Assembly (NCBI RefSeq): GCF_009857815.1
Contig: NZ_WVVW01000001.1
Coordinates: 868,001 to 932,000 of the forward strand
Length of the DNA stretch: 64,000 nucleotides
Source of the DNA: Pseudomaricurvus sp. HS19
Lineage (GTDB): Bacteria; Pseudomonadota; Gammaproteobacteria; Pseudomonadales; Cellvibrionaceae
Direction: 5' to 3'
Of this stretch, positions 55,797 to 64,000 are shown piece by piece (positions within the stretch are counted from its first letter, which is position 1; each line of letters begins with the position of its first letter). Under the pieces are notes generated by a model. It searched no databases, was not told where the DNA came from, and worked only from the letters and a program-made list of their open reading frames with translations. Made by a program: the position numbers and the translations under genes.

Positions 55797-56537
55797 ATGA
55801 CCACCCTGTTTATCTCCGACCTGCACCTGCAACCGGAACGTGAAGACATCACCCTGGCCTTCGAAGGCTTTATGCAGCGGGAAGCGTTGGCAGCCGATGC
55901 CCTCTATATCCTCGGGGACTTCTTTGAGGTCTGGGTCGGCGACGATGACGATGCCCCCTTTAACCAGCGCATTGCCGATGCCCTCACCGCTTTCAGCAGC
56001 AGCGGCCGGGCGCTGTACCTGATGTCCGGCAACCGCGATTTTCTGATGGGAGAAGGCTGGGCACAGCGCTGCGGCGCCACCTTGCTGGGTGAAACCGAAA
56101 CCATCAGCCTGCAAGGAACCGACACCCTGCTGCTGCATGGCGACAGCCTCTGCACCCGTGACGAACCCTATATGGCCTTTCGCCAGATGGCCCGCTCACC
56201 AGCGTGGCAGGCAGAGCTGCTGAGCAAAAGCCTGGAGGAGCGGCGCATGATCGCCCGCCAGCTGCGACAGCAGAGCAAAAGCATGAGCAGCATGAAAGCC
56301 GAAGACATCATGGACGTCACCCCGGAAGAGGTGGTGACACTGCTGGAGCAGAACCAGTGCCAGCGCATGATTCACGGCCACACCCACCGCCCTGCGCGCC
56401 ACCCCCTGCAGGCCAATCATGCCAGTGCAGAGCGTATCGTTTTGGGAGACTGGGACACCCACGGCTGGTGGTTGCAGGCTGACAACGACGGCAGCCTGCA
56501 GCTGCTGAACAAGCCCCTGGCCGAACTGCAGGGCTGA
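55797..56537 (+). CDS. lpxH: LpxH, UDP-2,3-diacylglucosamine diphosphatase
   Basis: 246 aa. Metallophosphoesterase in lipid A synthesis: DLHLQ (residue 8 on), GDFFEVWVGDD, GNRDFLMG, HGDSLCTRD and HGHTHRPARH carry the metal ligands. Length matches the family (240). It is five bases before trmO and downstream of ppiB, in one direction. Confidence 0.96.
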   Translation: MTTLFISDLHLQPEREDITLAFEGFMQREALAADALYILGDFFEVWVGDDDDAPFNQRIADALTAFSSSGRALYLMSGNRDFLMGEGWAQRCGATLLGETETISLQGTDTLLLHGDSLCTRDEPYMAFRQMARSPAWQAELLSKSLEERRMIARQLRQQSKSMSSMKAEDIMDVTPEEVVTLLEQNQCQRMIHGHTHRPARHPLQANHASAERIVLGDWDTHGWWLQADNDGSLQLLNKPLAELQG

Positions 56538-56542
56538 CGCCG

Positions 56543-57265
56543 GTGTCCCTCACCTTTGACACCACCTTCACCTTTGACAGCATAGGTGTGGTGCACAGCC
56601 CCTACCGGGAGAAGTTCGCCATCCCCCGGCAACCGGGCCTGGTCACTGCCGACCAGGGCTATATTGAACTCAGCGGCCCCTGCAATCGCGAAGAGATCCT
56701 GAGGGGCCTTGAGGCGTTCAGCCACGCCTGGATCCTGTTTGTGTTCCACGAAGCCATGCGCGAACAGTGGAAGCCCATGGCCCGCCCGCCGCGCCTCGGC
56801 GGCAACCAGAAGGTTGGCGTGTTTGCCTCGCGCAGCCCCTTTCGCCCCAACCCCATTGGCCAGTCCGTGGTAAAACTGGAAGGCATCCGGGCTCACAGCG
56901 GTCAGTGGCGGGTGCACTTCAGCGGCGGCGACCTGCTGCACGGCACGCCGGTACTGGATATCAAGCCTTACCTGCCCTACGCCGATGCCATTGCCGACGC
57001 CAATGGCGCCTATGCACCGGACAAACCCGGGGCAGACCGGCCTGTGCGCTTCAGCGAAGCCGCCTCGGCATCACTGGCCCGCCTCGAAACGGAATACCCG
57101 GCACTGCAGTTGCTGATTGAGCAAGTGATTGCGCAACAACCACAACCCGCCTATCACCGGCAGGACGAAGCAAAAATCTACGGTATGATGCTTTACGACC
57201 TCAACATTCGCTGGCAACAGAGTCTGCAGGATGCGTGCGTGATAACAGTAGAAAAACAGCGCTGA
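56543..57265 (+). CDS. trmO: TrmO/TsaA, tRNA t6A37 N6-methyltransferase
   Basis: 240 aa from a GTG at 56543, five bases after lpxH. It uses SAM to methylate t6A37 to m6t6A. Family motifs: IGVVHSPYREKFAIPRQPG, GVFASRSPFRPNPIGQSVVK and DIKPYLPYADA. C-terminal domain with VIAQQPQPAYHRQDEAKIYG present. Length is near Escherichia coli TrmO (235). Confidence 0.94.
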   Translation: MSLTFDTTFTFDSIGVVHSPYREKFAIPRQPGLVTADQGYIELSGPCNREEILRGLEAFSHAWILFVFHEAMREQWKPMARPPRLGGNQKVGVFASRSPFRPNPIGQSVVKLEGIRAHSGQWRVHFSGGDLLHGTPVLDIKPYLPYADAIADANGAYAPDKPGADRPVRFSEAASASLARLETEYPALQLLIEQVIAQQPQPAYHRQDEAKIYGMMLYDLNIRWQQSLQDACVITVEKQR

Positions 57266-57275
57266 GTAACCGACC

Positions 57276-58070
57276 GTGGAAATCCGACCCTCAATTCGCC
57301 GGGCCATCACCCTGCTGCGCACCGGAGCTGCCCTGGCAATCCTGGTGATAAGCGCCGCCGCCAGCGGTAGTCCGCAGGAACCCGCTGATACCACCCCGGC
57401 AAGATTGGTTTTCAGCTGCCCGATACCCGCAAGCAGCGAATCCGCACTGGTGATTACCAGCCTCTATCAGGCGGTGTTTGACAAACTACATATCGAGTTC
57501 AAGCTGCTGCCGGTCCCGACGCTGCGGGAGTCCGTGGAGCTGGAAAAAGGGACTTACGATGGCTCTTGCGGCCGCACCGAGTCTTTTCTGCTGAACAACA
57601 ACCCCCACTACGTGCGACTGGCGCACCCCATCACCTACTTTTCCCTGACATTCTTTTCCACCCGTCCGATCAGCAGCTTCCATAGAATCAGCGACCTGCC
57701 GCCGGGCAGCCGGGTGCTCTATACCACCGGCTCACTGGCCATCGAAAATCAACTGCGGGCCATGGAGCAGGTTGAACTGATACCTGCGAAATCCACGGAG
57801 AGCGCTTTCCGCATGCTGGCAGCGGATCGTGCCGACTTTTTTATCACCGGCCACCGGCGCCCCCGCAGCCACCAGGACGAAGAGCTGGCCCGCTACCGGC
57901 ACCCGGGTATCCACAGGGACTTTTACAGCCTGTTCAAATGGAACTACCAGGGGTTATACCCCTACCTCCACAAGCGTCACCTGCACCTGAAGCCGGCACT
58001 GGAAGCAGAGCTTGAACGCCAGCTACAGCACTACCCCGACGGCCAGCTGGGCCTGCCGGAACACGACTGA
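57276..58070 (+). CDS. Periplasmic solute-binding-like protein (SBP_bac_3 type)
   Basis: 264 aa from a GTG at 57276. A signal peptide (about 1-32, ending AAASG) precedes a two-lobe binding fold with FKLLPVPTLRESVELEKGTY, GSRVLYTTGSLAIENQLRAM and ESAFRMLAADRADFFITGH. No transporter gene is next to it, so it may be a ligand sensor or orphan binding protein. Follows trmO after ten bases. Confidence 0.8.
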   Translation: MEIRPSIRRAITLLRTGAALAILVISAAASGSPQEPADTTPARLVFSCPIPASSESALVITSLYQAVFDKLHIEFKLLPVPTLRESVELEKGTYDGSCGRTESFLLNNNPHYVRLAHPITYFSLTFFSTRPISSFHRISDLPPGSRVLYTTGSLAIENQLRAMEQVELIPAKSTESAFRMLAADRADFFITGHRRPRSHQDEELARYRHPGIHRDFYSLFKWNYQGLYPYLHKRHLHLKPALEAELERQLQHYPDGQLGLPEHD

Positions 58071-58078
58071 GCGCAACC

Positions 58079-58948
58079 TCAGCCCTCAAGTGCGCTGATG
58101 GCAGCCGCAATAGCAAGAGTGCGGCGCGCCTCTTCCACGTGCAGCACTTCCACCAACTTGCCATCGGCCACAGCAACGCCCTTACCGGCGGCTTCAGCCT
58201 CTTCAAACGCCTGAATCATACGCCGCGCCCGCCCAACCTCTTCGCCATCAGGACCAAAGGTCTGGTTAGCGGCCTCAATCTGTCGAGGGTGAATCAGCGA
58301 TTTGCCATCAAAGCCCAGGCTGCGTCCCTGCGCACAAATCTGCCGCAGACCTTCCTCGTCATCCAGTGAGAGATGCACACCATCAATCGCGTCCAGGCCG
58401 TTCTGGCGTGCGGCCAGCACACAACGGCTGAGGCTGTAGATAAAACCGATGCGGTCCGGGGTATGGGGTACTCGCAACTCCTTGGCCAGATCGGAGGTTC
58501 CCATCAGCAGCAGCTGCAGCCGCGGGTGAGCGGCGGCAATAGCCTCCACATTACTCACCCCCTTCGGGGTTTCAATCATGGCCCAGACACCCACATGGTC
58601 CGCCGCACCAAACTCCTCCAGCCAATCCACAACCTGCTGCACCTGGCTGGCGCTCTCGACCTTGGGAATACAGACTGCATCCAGGGGCAACCCGGCCACG
58701 GCATGGGCATCATCCATCGCCCAGGGGGTATCCAGGCCGTTGATACGCACCACCAGCTCACGCTTGCCAAATCCGCCAGCCTGCAGCGCTGCAACGACCT
58801 GCGCCCGGGCACTCTCTTTCTGGTCGGGACTGACCGCATCCTCCAGATCCAGCACCAGCGCATCGGCGGGCAGGGTTTTGGCTTTCTCCATGGCGCGGCT
58901 GTTGGCACCGGGCATGTACAGCACGGAACGGCGTGGGCGTAAGGACAT
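58079..58948 (-). CDS. CoA ester lyase, CitE/HpcH-aldolase family
   Basis: 289 aa from the ATG at 58948 (MSLRPRRSVLYMPGANSRAM), an earlier in-frame start is not family-like. TIM-barrel lyase: DALVLDLEDAVSPDQKESAR, VRINGLDTPWAMDD and VWAMIETPKGVSNVEAIAAA. Probable activity on malyl-CoA or related CoA esters. Convergent with the periplasmic protein gene. Confidence 0.9.
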   Translation of the reverse strand: MSLRPRRSVLYMPGANSRAMEKAKTLPADALVLDLEDAVSPDQKESARAQVVAALQAGGFGKRELVVRINGLDTPWAMDDAHAVAGLPLDAVCIPKVESASQVQQVVDWLEEFGAADHVGVWAMIETPKGVSNVEAIAAAHPRLQLLLMGTSDLAKELRVPHTPDRIGFIYSLSRCVLAARQNGLDAIDGVHLSLDDEEGLRQICAQGRSLGFDGKSLIHPRQIEAANQTFGPDGEEVGRARRMIQAFEEAEAAGKGVAVADGKLVEVLHVEEARRTLAIAAAISALEG

Positions 58949-59042
58949 ATCCCCTCTCTCCTGAAATGTGATTCCTGAAATGTGACCACCCGCCATTGCC
59001 GGCGCGGCGGAATGAAATTCGGTTATGGCAGTACACCGCGGC

Positions 59043-59684
59043 TCAGACGGCGGCCTCTTCCGGCGCAACCCTGTCACCAACCGGCACACCGGAGTGAAAG
59101 CGAAACAGCGGGTCCGGAGATACGATAGTTTCCTGCTCCAGTGCCAGGAAGTGATCTACCCGGCCACTGATATCCTCATCGCTGTAGCGTTCGGCCAGGG
59201 TCAGGTAGTCGCGAAAGTGGCGCGCTTCGGACTTGAGTAGCGACAGATAGAACTTGGCCAGTTCCCGATCCACCCTGGGGGCCAGTGCCGCGAAGCGCTC
59301 ACAGGAGCGGGCCTCAATAATGCTGCCCACAATCAGCGTATCCACCAGGTTTTCGCGCTGCTCCCGGCGGATATGTTTCGCCAGGTGGGCGGCGTAACGA
59401 CTGGCCTTCAGCGCACGGTACTCGATACCGCGGCGTTTGAGGATCTTGAGAACGTTCTCGAAGTGCACCAGCTCTTCCCGCGCCAGCCGGCTCATTTTAT
59501 TGAGCAGGTCCACTTTGGTCGGGTTTTTGGACATCAGGGTCATGGCCGACTGGGCGGCTTTCATTTCGTTGGCAGCGTGATCCAGCAGCACAATTTCCAG
59601 CTCTTGTGGCGCACGCTCCAGCCAGGCATCAGGCGTCACACACGGCAGGTAGTCGAGGATCGGGTCAATATTTACTTCAGACAT
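59043..59684 (-). CDS. miaE: MiaE, tRNA-(ms2io6A37) hydroxylase
   Basis: 213 aa. Non-heme di-iron oxygenase that hydroxylates ms2i6A37. Ligand motifs: EIVLLDHAANEMKAA, ELVHFENVLKILKRRG, IEARSCERFAAL and SEARHFRDYL. Cytoplasmic. It follows the CitE-like gene in the reading direction by 94 bp upstream. Confidence 0.94.
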   Translation of the reverse strand: MSEVNIDPILDYLPCVTPDAWLERAPQELEIVLLDHAANEMKAAQSAMTLMSKNPTKVDLLNKMSRLAREELVHFENVLKILKRRGIEYRALKASRYAAHLAKHIRREQRENLVDTLIVGSIIEARSCERFAALAPRVDRELAKFYLSLLKSEARHFRDYLTLAERYSDEDISGRVDHFLALEQETIVSPDPLFRFHSGVPVGDRVAPEEAAV

Positions 59685-59742
59685 TAACTTTGGCGCCCAG
59701 GGCTATGAAATATAACGGATTCTTTAAGACCTTCCTGCCAAT

Positions 59743-60207
59743 TCAGGCGTCGTCTTCCGGGACCATGGAGAAGTAGCGATCGTAGTGTGCGCTGGAGAGG
59801 ACATAAAAATCCTGATCGATCTCCGCCTTGATCTGCGCCAGGGGCACCCCCTGCCATTGACGCTGGTAGGCCAGCCCGTAGACCGACAGATCCTGGATCT
59901 GGCTGGCGCCGGCCTTGAGCAGGTCGAAAACCCAGCAGTAAGGATCCTGCTCCTCGCGGAACCCGATCTGCTGGTGTCGCATTGACGCCAGCAGCTGCCC
60001 CCGATCCACAATCTGCAATTTATTGCTCACCACCTGCACCAGGAAACCTTCCAGGCGCCGGGCGATCAGCCGCTTTTGCTCCTGGGTGTAGCCATTCCAG
60101 TGAATGACCTCATGGGCAAATCGCTTGCAGCCGCGGCAGACCTGGTCTCCGATGCCGGTGCTGCAGATACCGACGCAAGGGGTTTTTACCCGCTCAAACA
60201 CTGCCAA
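59743..60207 (-). CDS. DUF1289 domain protein
   Basis: 154 aa. N-terminal DUF1289 Cys cluster: CVGICSTGIGDQVCRGCKRF (C11, C15, C24, C27), which looks like a small metal or Fe-S site. The C-terminal part (about 60-154) is helical with no known family. Function unknown. It precedes miaE by 58 bp in the same direction. Confidence 0.88.
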   Translation of the reverse strand: MAVFERVKTPCVGICSTGIGDQVCRGCKRFAHEVIHWNGYTQEQKRLIARRLEGFLVQVVSNKLQIVDRGQLLASMRHQQIGFREEQDPYCWVFDLLKAGASQIQDLSVYGLAYQRQWQGVPLAQIKAEIDQDFYVLSSAHYDRYFSMVPEDDA

Positions 60208-60652
60208 TCACTCCCCTGTCGGCCCGCCAAAAGCGTGAATTATAGGCATGTTGCCCCGCCCTTTCGAGCCGTTTTGCCGCTTCGCCGGGGGATAACCCAC
60301 CGCACCGGACGAGACTGCTGCGCCACCCCGGAAACAGCAAACGTACAATCAGGCCGTTTTATATACATCACCACAACTATTCACCAGGTTTATAGTGAAT
60401 ATAAGTAGCAAAATTTCACACTTTGTTAACTCCTAACGGGGTTTGCGGTACAATTCGGCCACTTTTTTCAGGTGGTTTTTGTAATAAATTTACAGAAAAT
60501 CGTCGGTAAGGAGGGGGCCCCACAGCGAACAACAGCGCTGCCAACACCGATCCGATACTGGACACTGTATGGATCCTCGCCGCAAGACAACCCTGGCGGG
60601 TATCCAAAGACACACAGGAATCAACCGTGCTAGACGCCTTCAGGAGGTTTGA
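60208..60652 (+). promoter_or_regulatory. Intergenic region with likely acnB-like promoter
   Basis: 445 bases without a gene. A TACAAT -10 element at 60449-60454 with TTAACT 17 bp upstream is the best promoter for the aconitase gene, giving a leader of about 190 nt. The leader contains a GGAGGGGG run near 60510. An AGGAGGT ribosome-binding site precedes the ATG at 60653. I see no riboswitch. Confidence 0.45.
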
Positions 60653-63451
60653 ATGAGCTTATATTCAGAGTATTTGGATGAAATCGCCACCCGTAAAAAG
60701 GATCTGGGGTTGAATCCCAAGCCAATCGACAGCGCTGAACTGCTGTCAGAGATCATTGCCCAGATCAAAGACAGCGGCAATGAGCACCGTGAAGACTCCC
60801 TGAAGTTCTTCATCTACAACACCCTCCCCGGCACTACCCCTGCCGCCGGCGTCAAAGCCAAGTTCCTGAAAGAGATCATTCTCGGCGAAACATCTGTCGC
60901 AGAAATCACCCCTGAGTTCGCCTTCGAGCTGCTGTCGCACATGAAGGGTGGTCCTTCTATCGAAGTGCTGCTGGACCTGGCCCTGTCTGCCGATGCAGCC
61001 GTTGCCAAGCCGGCTGCCGAGGTGCTGAAGACCCAGGTATTCCTCTACGAAGCCGATACAGCTCGCCTGGTAGCCGCCCTCAAGGAAGGCAACGCTATCG
61101 CCAAAGAGATCCTGGAAAGCTACGCCAAGGCAGAATTCTTCACCAAGCTGCCTGACGTTGCGGAAAAAATTGAAGTGGTTACCTATATCGCCGGTGAAGG
61201 TGATATCTCTACCGACCTGCTGTCTCCCGGTAACCAGGCTCACTCCCGTGCCGACCGTGAGCTGCACGGCCAGTGCATGATCACCCCGGAAGCCCAACAG
61301 GAAATCGTTGCGCTGCAGAAGCAGCACCCTAACGCCAAAGTCATGCTGATTGCCGAGAAAGGCACCATGGGCGTTGGCTCTTCCCGTATGTCCGGTGTGA
61401 ACAACGTCGCCCTGTGGGCCGGCAAGCAAGCCAGCCCCTATGTGCCTTTCGTTAACATCGCGCCAGTGGTTGCGGGCACCAACGGTATCGCACCAATCTT
61501 CCTGACCACCGTTGACGTGACCGGCGGTATCGGCCTGGATCTGAAAAACTGGGTCAAGAAAGTGGACGCCGACGGCAACACCGTGACCGACGCCAACGGC
61601 GACCCTGTACTGGAAGAGGCCTACTCCGTAGCCACTGGTACTGTCCTGACCATCGATACCAAAGCCAAGAAGCTGTACAACGGTGACAAAGAGCTGGTGG
61701 ACGTGTCCGGCGCTTTCACTGCTCCCAAAATGGAGTTCATGAAAGCCGGCGGTTCCTACGCCGTTGTGTTCGGCAAGAAGCTGCAGACCCTGGCTGCCGA
61801 AGCACTGGGTATCGAAGCTCCACAGGTGTACGCACCATCCAAGGAAATTTCCCACGAAGGCCAGGGCCTGACTGCTGTTGAGAAAATCTTCAACCGCAAC
61901 GCTGTGGGTGTTACCTCCAAGACCCCGCTGCACGCCGGCTCCAACGTTCGCGTCAAGGTGAACATTGTCGGTTCCCAGGACACCACTGGTCCTATGACCG
62001 CCCAGGAGCTGGAGGCGATGGCCGCTTCTGTGATCTCCCCAAGCGTTGACGGTGCCTACCAGTCCGGTTGTCACACTGCGTCTGTGTGGGACTCCAAGGC
62101 CAAGGCCAACATTCCCAAGCTGATGTCCTTCATGAACAACTTCGGCCTGATCACCGCCCGTGATCCCAAGGGTGTTTACCCGGCCATGACCGACGTTATT
62201 CACAAGGTGCTGAACGACATTACCGTTGACGATCGCGCCATCATCATCGGCGGTGACTCCCACACCCGTATGTCCAAGGGTGTTGCCTTCGGTGCTGACT
62301 CCGGTACTGTTGCCATCGCTCTTGCGACCGGCGAATCTGCCATGCCAATCCCCGAGTCTGTGAAGGTGACCTTCAAGGGCCACATGAAGCCCTACATGGA
62401 CTTCCGCGATGTGGTACACGCCACCCAGGCGCAGATGCTGAAGCAGTTCAACGGCGAAAACGTGTTCCAGGGCCGCATCATCGAAGTGCAGATCGGCACC
62501 CTGATGGCCGACCAGGCTTTCACCTTCACCGACTGGACTGCAGAAATGAAGGCCAAGGCCTCTATCTGTATCTCTGACGATGAAACCATGATCAAGTCCC
62601 TGGAGCTGGCCAAGTCCCGCATCCAGATCATGATCGACAAGGGCATGGAAAACCGCGACAAGATGCTGCAGCGCCTGATCGACCTGGCTGACAAGCGTAT
62701 CGCTGAAATCCAGTCCGGCGAGCAGCCTGCCCTGGCTCCGGACAACAACGCCAAGTACTACGCAGAAGTGGTTGTCGACCTGGACCAGATCGACGAGCCA
62801 ATGATCGCCGACCCGGACGTTAACAACGACGACGTCTCCAAGCGTTACACCCACGACACCATCCGCCCGGTTTCCTACTACGGCGGCAACAAGAAGGTTG
62901 ACCTGGGCTTCGTCGGTTCCTGTATGGTTCACAAGGGCGACATGCAGATCATCGCCCAGATGCTGCGCAACCTGGAGAAGAAAGGCGAAATCACCTTTAA
63001 AGCTCCACTGGTTGTAGCACCACCAACCTACAACATCGTTGACGAGCTGAAAGCCGAAGGCGACTGGGCCCTGCTGCAGAAGTACGCTGGCTTCGAATTT
63101 GACGACAAAGACCCCAAGGGCGCTGCTCGCACCAAATACGAAAACATCCTGTACCTGGAGCGCCCCGGCTGTAACCTCTGCATGGGTAACCAGGAGAAAG
63201 CCGAGCCCGGTGATACCGTACTGGCCACCTCTACCCGTCTGTTCCAGGGCCGCGTAGTGGCTGACACCGCCGAGAAGAAAGGTGAATCCCTGCTGGGCTC
63301 CACCCCTCTGGTTGTGCTGTCCACTATCCTGGGCCGTACACCGACTATCGAGGAGTACAAGGAAGCGGTTGAGGGTATTAACCTGACTGACTTCGCGCCA
63401 CCGTCTGCTGACCTGAGTGTAGAAGCCCAGCCCATCAGGATTGTTGGCTAA
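60653..63451 (+). CDS. acnB: Aconitate hydratase B-like protein (divergent AcnB subfamily)
   Basis: 932 aa, longer than Escherichia coli AcnB (865). The N-terminal HEAT-like AcnB domain starts MSLYSEYLDEIATRKKDLGL, quite unlike the canonical MLEEYRKHVAERA start. The aconitase core is intact, with the cluster Cys in GFVGSCMVHKGD and RPGCNLCMGNQEKAE and the IGGDSHTRM motif. It has strongly biased codon use, suggesting high expression. From memory it resembles the bifunctional aconitase/2-methylisocitrate dehydratase of Bacteroidetes more than gammaproteobacterial AcnB. It is followed by a canonical acnB. Role: citrate-isocitrate interconversion, possibly methylcitrate cycle. Confidence 0.92.
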   Translation: MSLYSEYLDEIATRKKDLGLNPKPIDSAELLSEIIAQIKDSGNEHREDSLKFFIYNTLPGTTPAAGVKAKFLKEIILGETSVAEITPEFAFELLSHMKGGPSIEVLLDLALSADAAVAKPAAEVLKTQVFLYEADTARLVAALKEGNAIAKEILESYAKAEFFTKLPDVAEKIEVVTYIAGEGDISTDLLSPGNQAHSRADRELHGQCMITPEAQQEIVALQKQHPNAKVMLIAEKGTMGVGSSRMSGVNNVALWAGKQASPYVPFVNIAPVVAGTNGIAPIFLTTVDVTGGIGLDLKNWVKKVDADGNTVTDANGDPVLEEAYSVATGTVLTIDTKAKKLYNGDKELVDVSGAFTAPKMEFMKAGGSYAVVFGKKLQTLAAEALGIEAPQVYAPSKEISHEGQGLTAVEKIFNRNAVGVTSKTPLHAGSNVRVKVNIVGSQDTTGPMTAQELEAMAASVISPSVDGAYQSGCHTASVWDSKAKANIPKLMSFMNNFGLITARDPKGVYPAMTDVIHKVLNDITVDDRAIIIGGDSHTRMSKGVAFGADSGTVAIALATGESAMPIPESVKVTFKGHMKPYMDFRDVVHATQAQMLKQFNGENVFQGRIIEVQIGTLMADQAFTFTDWTAEMKAKASICISDDETMIKSLELAKSRIQIMIDKGMENRDKMLQRLIDLADKRIAEIQSGEQPALAPDNNAKYYAEVVVDLDQIDEPMIADPDVNNDDVSKRYTHDTIRPVSYYGGNKKVDLGFVGSCMVHKGDMQIIAQMLRNLEKKGEITFKAPLVVAPPTYNIVDELKAEGDWALLQKYAGFEFDDKDPKGAARTKYENILYLERPGCNLCMGNQEKAEPGDTVLATSTRLFQGRVVADTAEKKGESLLGSTPLVVLSTILGRTPTIEEYKEAVEGINLTDFAPPSADLSVEAQPIRIVG

Positions 63452-63495
63452 GTTCAGCGGCAATCAGCCTTGCGCTGACTGGCATTAAGCTGACT

Positions 63496-63530
63496 AAAAA
63501 GCCCCGCAGGCCAAACCTGCGGGGCTTTTT
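63496..63530 (+). terminator. Intrinsic terminator between the two aconitase genes
   Basis: AAAAAGCCCCGCAGG, loop CCAAA, CCTGCGGGGCTTTTT: a 15-bp stem with a T7 tail, 45 bp after the stop. It separates the two acnB genes into independent units. The stretch 63541-63718 holds no further feature I can support. Confidence 0.93.
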
Positions 63531-63718
63531 TTCGTCCTGCGCTTGTGCCGGACGCTTCGCCTCATCCTCATCGGCGCCCTCTGCAGCCCCATAGCGGCCA
63601 GGGCTTGCCGCGCACCTCTTACTCGATCATTTCCAGCAGCTGCTATATTTACCTGACCCAAACTCATCTTGTGGCGGTCGGCCGGTGCCTGTCGCCAACC
63701 CACTTTGAGGATAACACC

Positions 63719-64000
63719 GTGCTTGAAGCCTACCGTCAACACGTAGCAGAACGTGCCGCCGACAACATCCCACCCAAACCGCTGACCCCCGAGCAGGTCG
63801 CCGACCTGGTAGAGCTGCTGAAGAGCCCTCCCGCCGGCGAAGGTGAGTACCTGCTGGATCTGATCAGTACTCGCGTTCCTCCCGGTGTTGACGAAGCGGC
63901 CTACGTGAAAGCCGGATTCCTGACCGCCATCGTCAAGGGCGAAGCCAGTTCTCCCCTGATTAGCAGACAAGATGCCATCAAGCTGCTGGGTAATATGCAC
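63719..64000 (+). CDS. acnB: Aconitate hydratase B (canonical AcnB), N-terminal part
   Basis: 94 codons from a GTG at 63719, then cut by the window edge. The sequence (start VLEAYRQHVAERAADNIPPK, then RVPPGVDEAAYVKAGFL and KGEASSPLISRQDAIKLLG) is nearly that of Escherichia coli AcnB as I remember it, so this is the ordinary gammaproteobacterial enzyme. A TTTGAGGATA ribosome-binding site precedes the GTG. It lies 267 bp after the first acnB gene, beyond a terminator. Confidence 0.92.
   Translation, partial: MLEAYRQHVAERAADNIPPKPLTPEQVADLVELLKSPPAGEGEYLLDLISTRVPPGVDEAAYVKAGFLTAIVKGEASSPLISRQDAIKLLGNMH

Noticed and set aside
60746-63463. A 905-codon open frame on the minus strand
   Set aside because: It is a mirror of the acnB-like gene caused by biased codon use; its product is His/Gly/Val-rich with no family and the opposite strand is clearly coding.
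63494-64000. A minus-strand frame over the right edge
   Set aside because: Antisense to the canonical acnB and running through the terminator.

Overview
The window is a GC-rich chromosomal segment of a diazotrophic gammaproteobacterium. Supporting signs are the Azotobacter/Pseudomonas-like nif gene order (nifHDKTY, nifENX, iscA-nifUSV-cysE-nifWZM), a wholly gammaproteobacterial housekeeping set (hemB, cysS, glnS, lpxH, trmO, miaE, yejK/ndpA, yqhA, acnB) and no mobile-element hallmarks. I cannot name the genus; a marine Cellvibrio/Teredinibacter-like lineage is only a guess. No rRNA, tRNA, CRISPR array, insertion sequence or integrase was recognised.

Bases 1 to about 37,300 are a compact molybdenum-nitrogenase region. 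Most genes read leftwards: nifH-nifD-nifK-nifT-nifY and a small conserved gene, then an Fe-S LRV protein; nifE-nifN-nifX with two small partners; nif ferredoxin fdxB with a [2Fe-2S] ferredoxin, an unknown protein and a DUF364 protein; and iscA-nifU-nifS-nifV-cysE-(TPR-like)-nifW-nifZ-nifM, the last cut by the window edge. Between them lie an OprP-like porin with modABC, modE, an LRR protein, bfd, a bacteriohemerythrin, a NifX-like protein, an ankyrin protein and a SIR2-like gene divergent from nifH. nifA, nifL and nifB are not in the window.

The regulatory layer is readable. I find seven sigma-54 (-24/-12) elements, seven perfect TGT-N10-ACA NifA-type sites plus one near match (three of the perfect ones with the extended palindrome TGTCGC-N4-GCGACA), IHF-like sites next to several of these promoters, a ModE-like operator before the porin-modABC genes, and a perfect FNR/Anr box before the NifX-like/ankyrin genes. 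This ties LRR, bfd and SIR2-like genes, which homology alone would not assign to nitrogen fixation, to the nif regulon.

Bases 37,000 to 64,000 are mainly core genome: cupin, AsmA-like and coiled-coil membrane proteins, nucleoid-associated protein, MscS channel, NUDIX hydrolase, a single-domain voltage-gated channel, two tandem DUF3012 genes, hemB, cysS, glnS, ppiB, lpxH, trmO, a CitE-like lyase, miaE, a DUF1289 protein and two consecutive aconitase B genes of different subfamilies. Set into this is a complete four-gene Wadjet (JetABCD) plasmid-defence operon at 42,904-49,985.

The most interesting under-described elements are the SIR2-like gene under its own sigma-54 promoter opposite nifH, the LRR gene sharing a NifA site with bfd, the porin coupled to modABC, and the isolated terminator between nifH and the SIR2-like gene.
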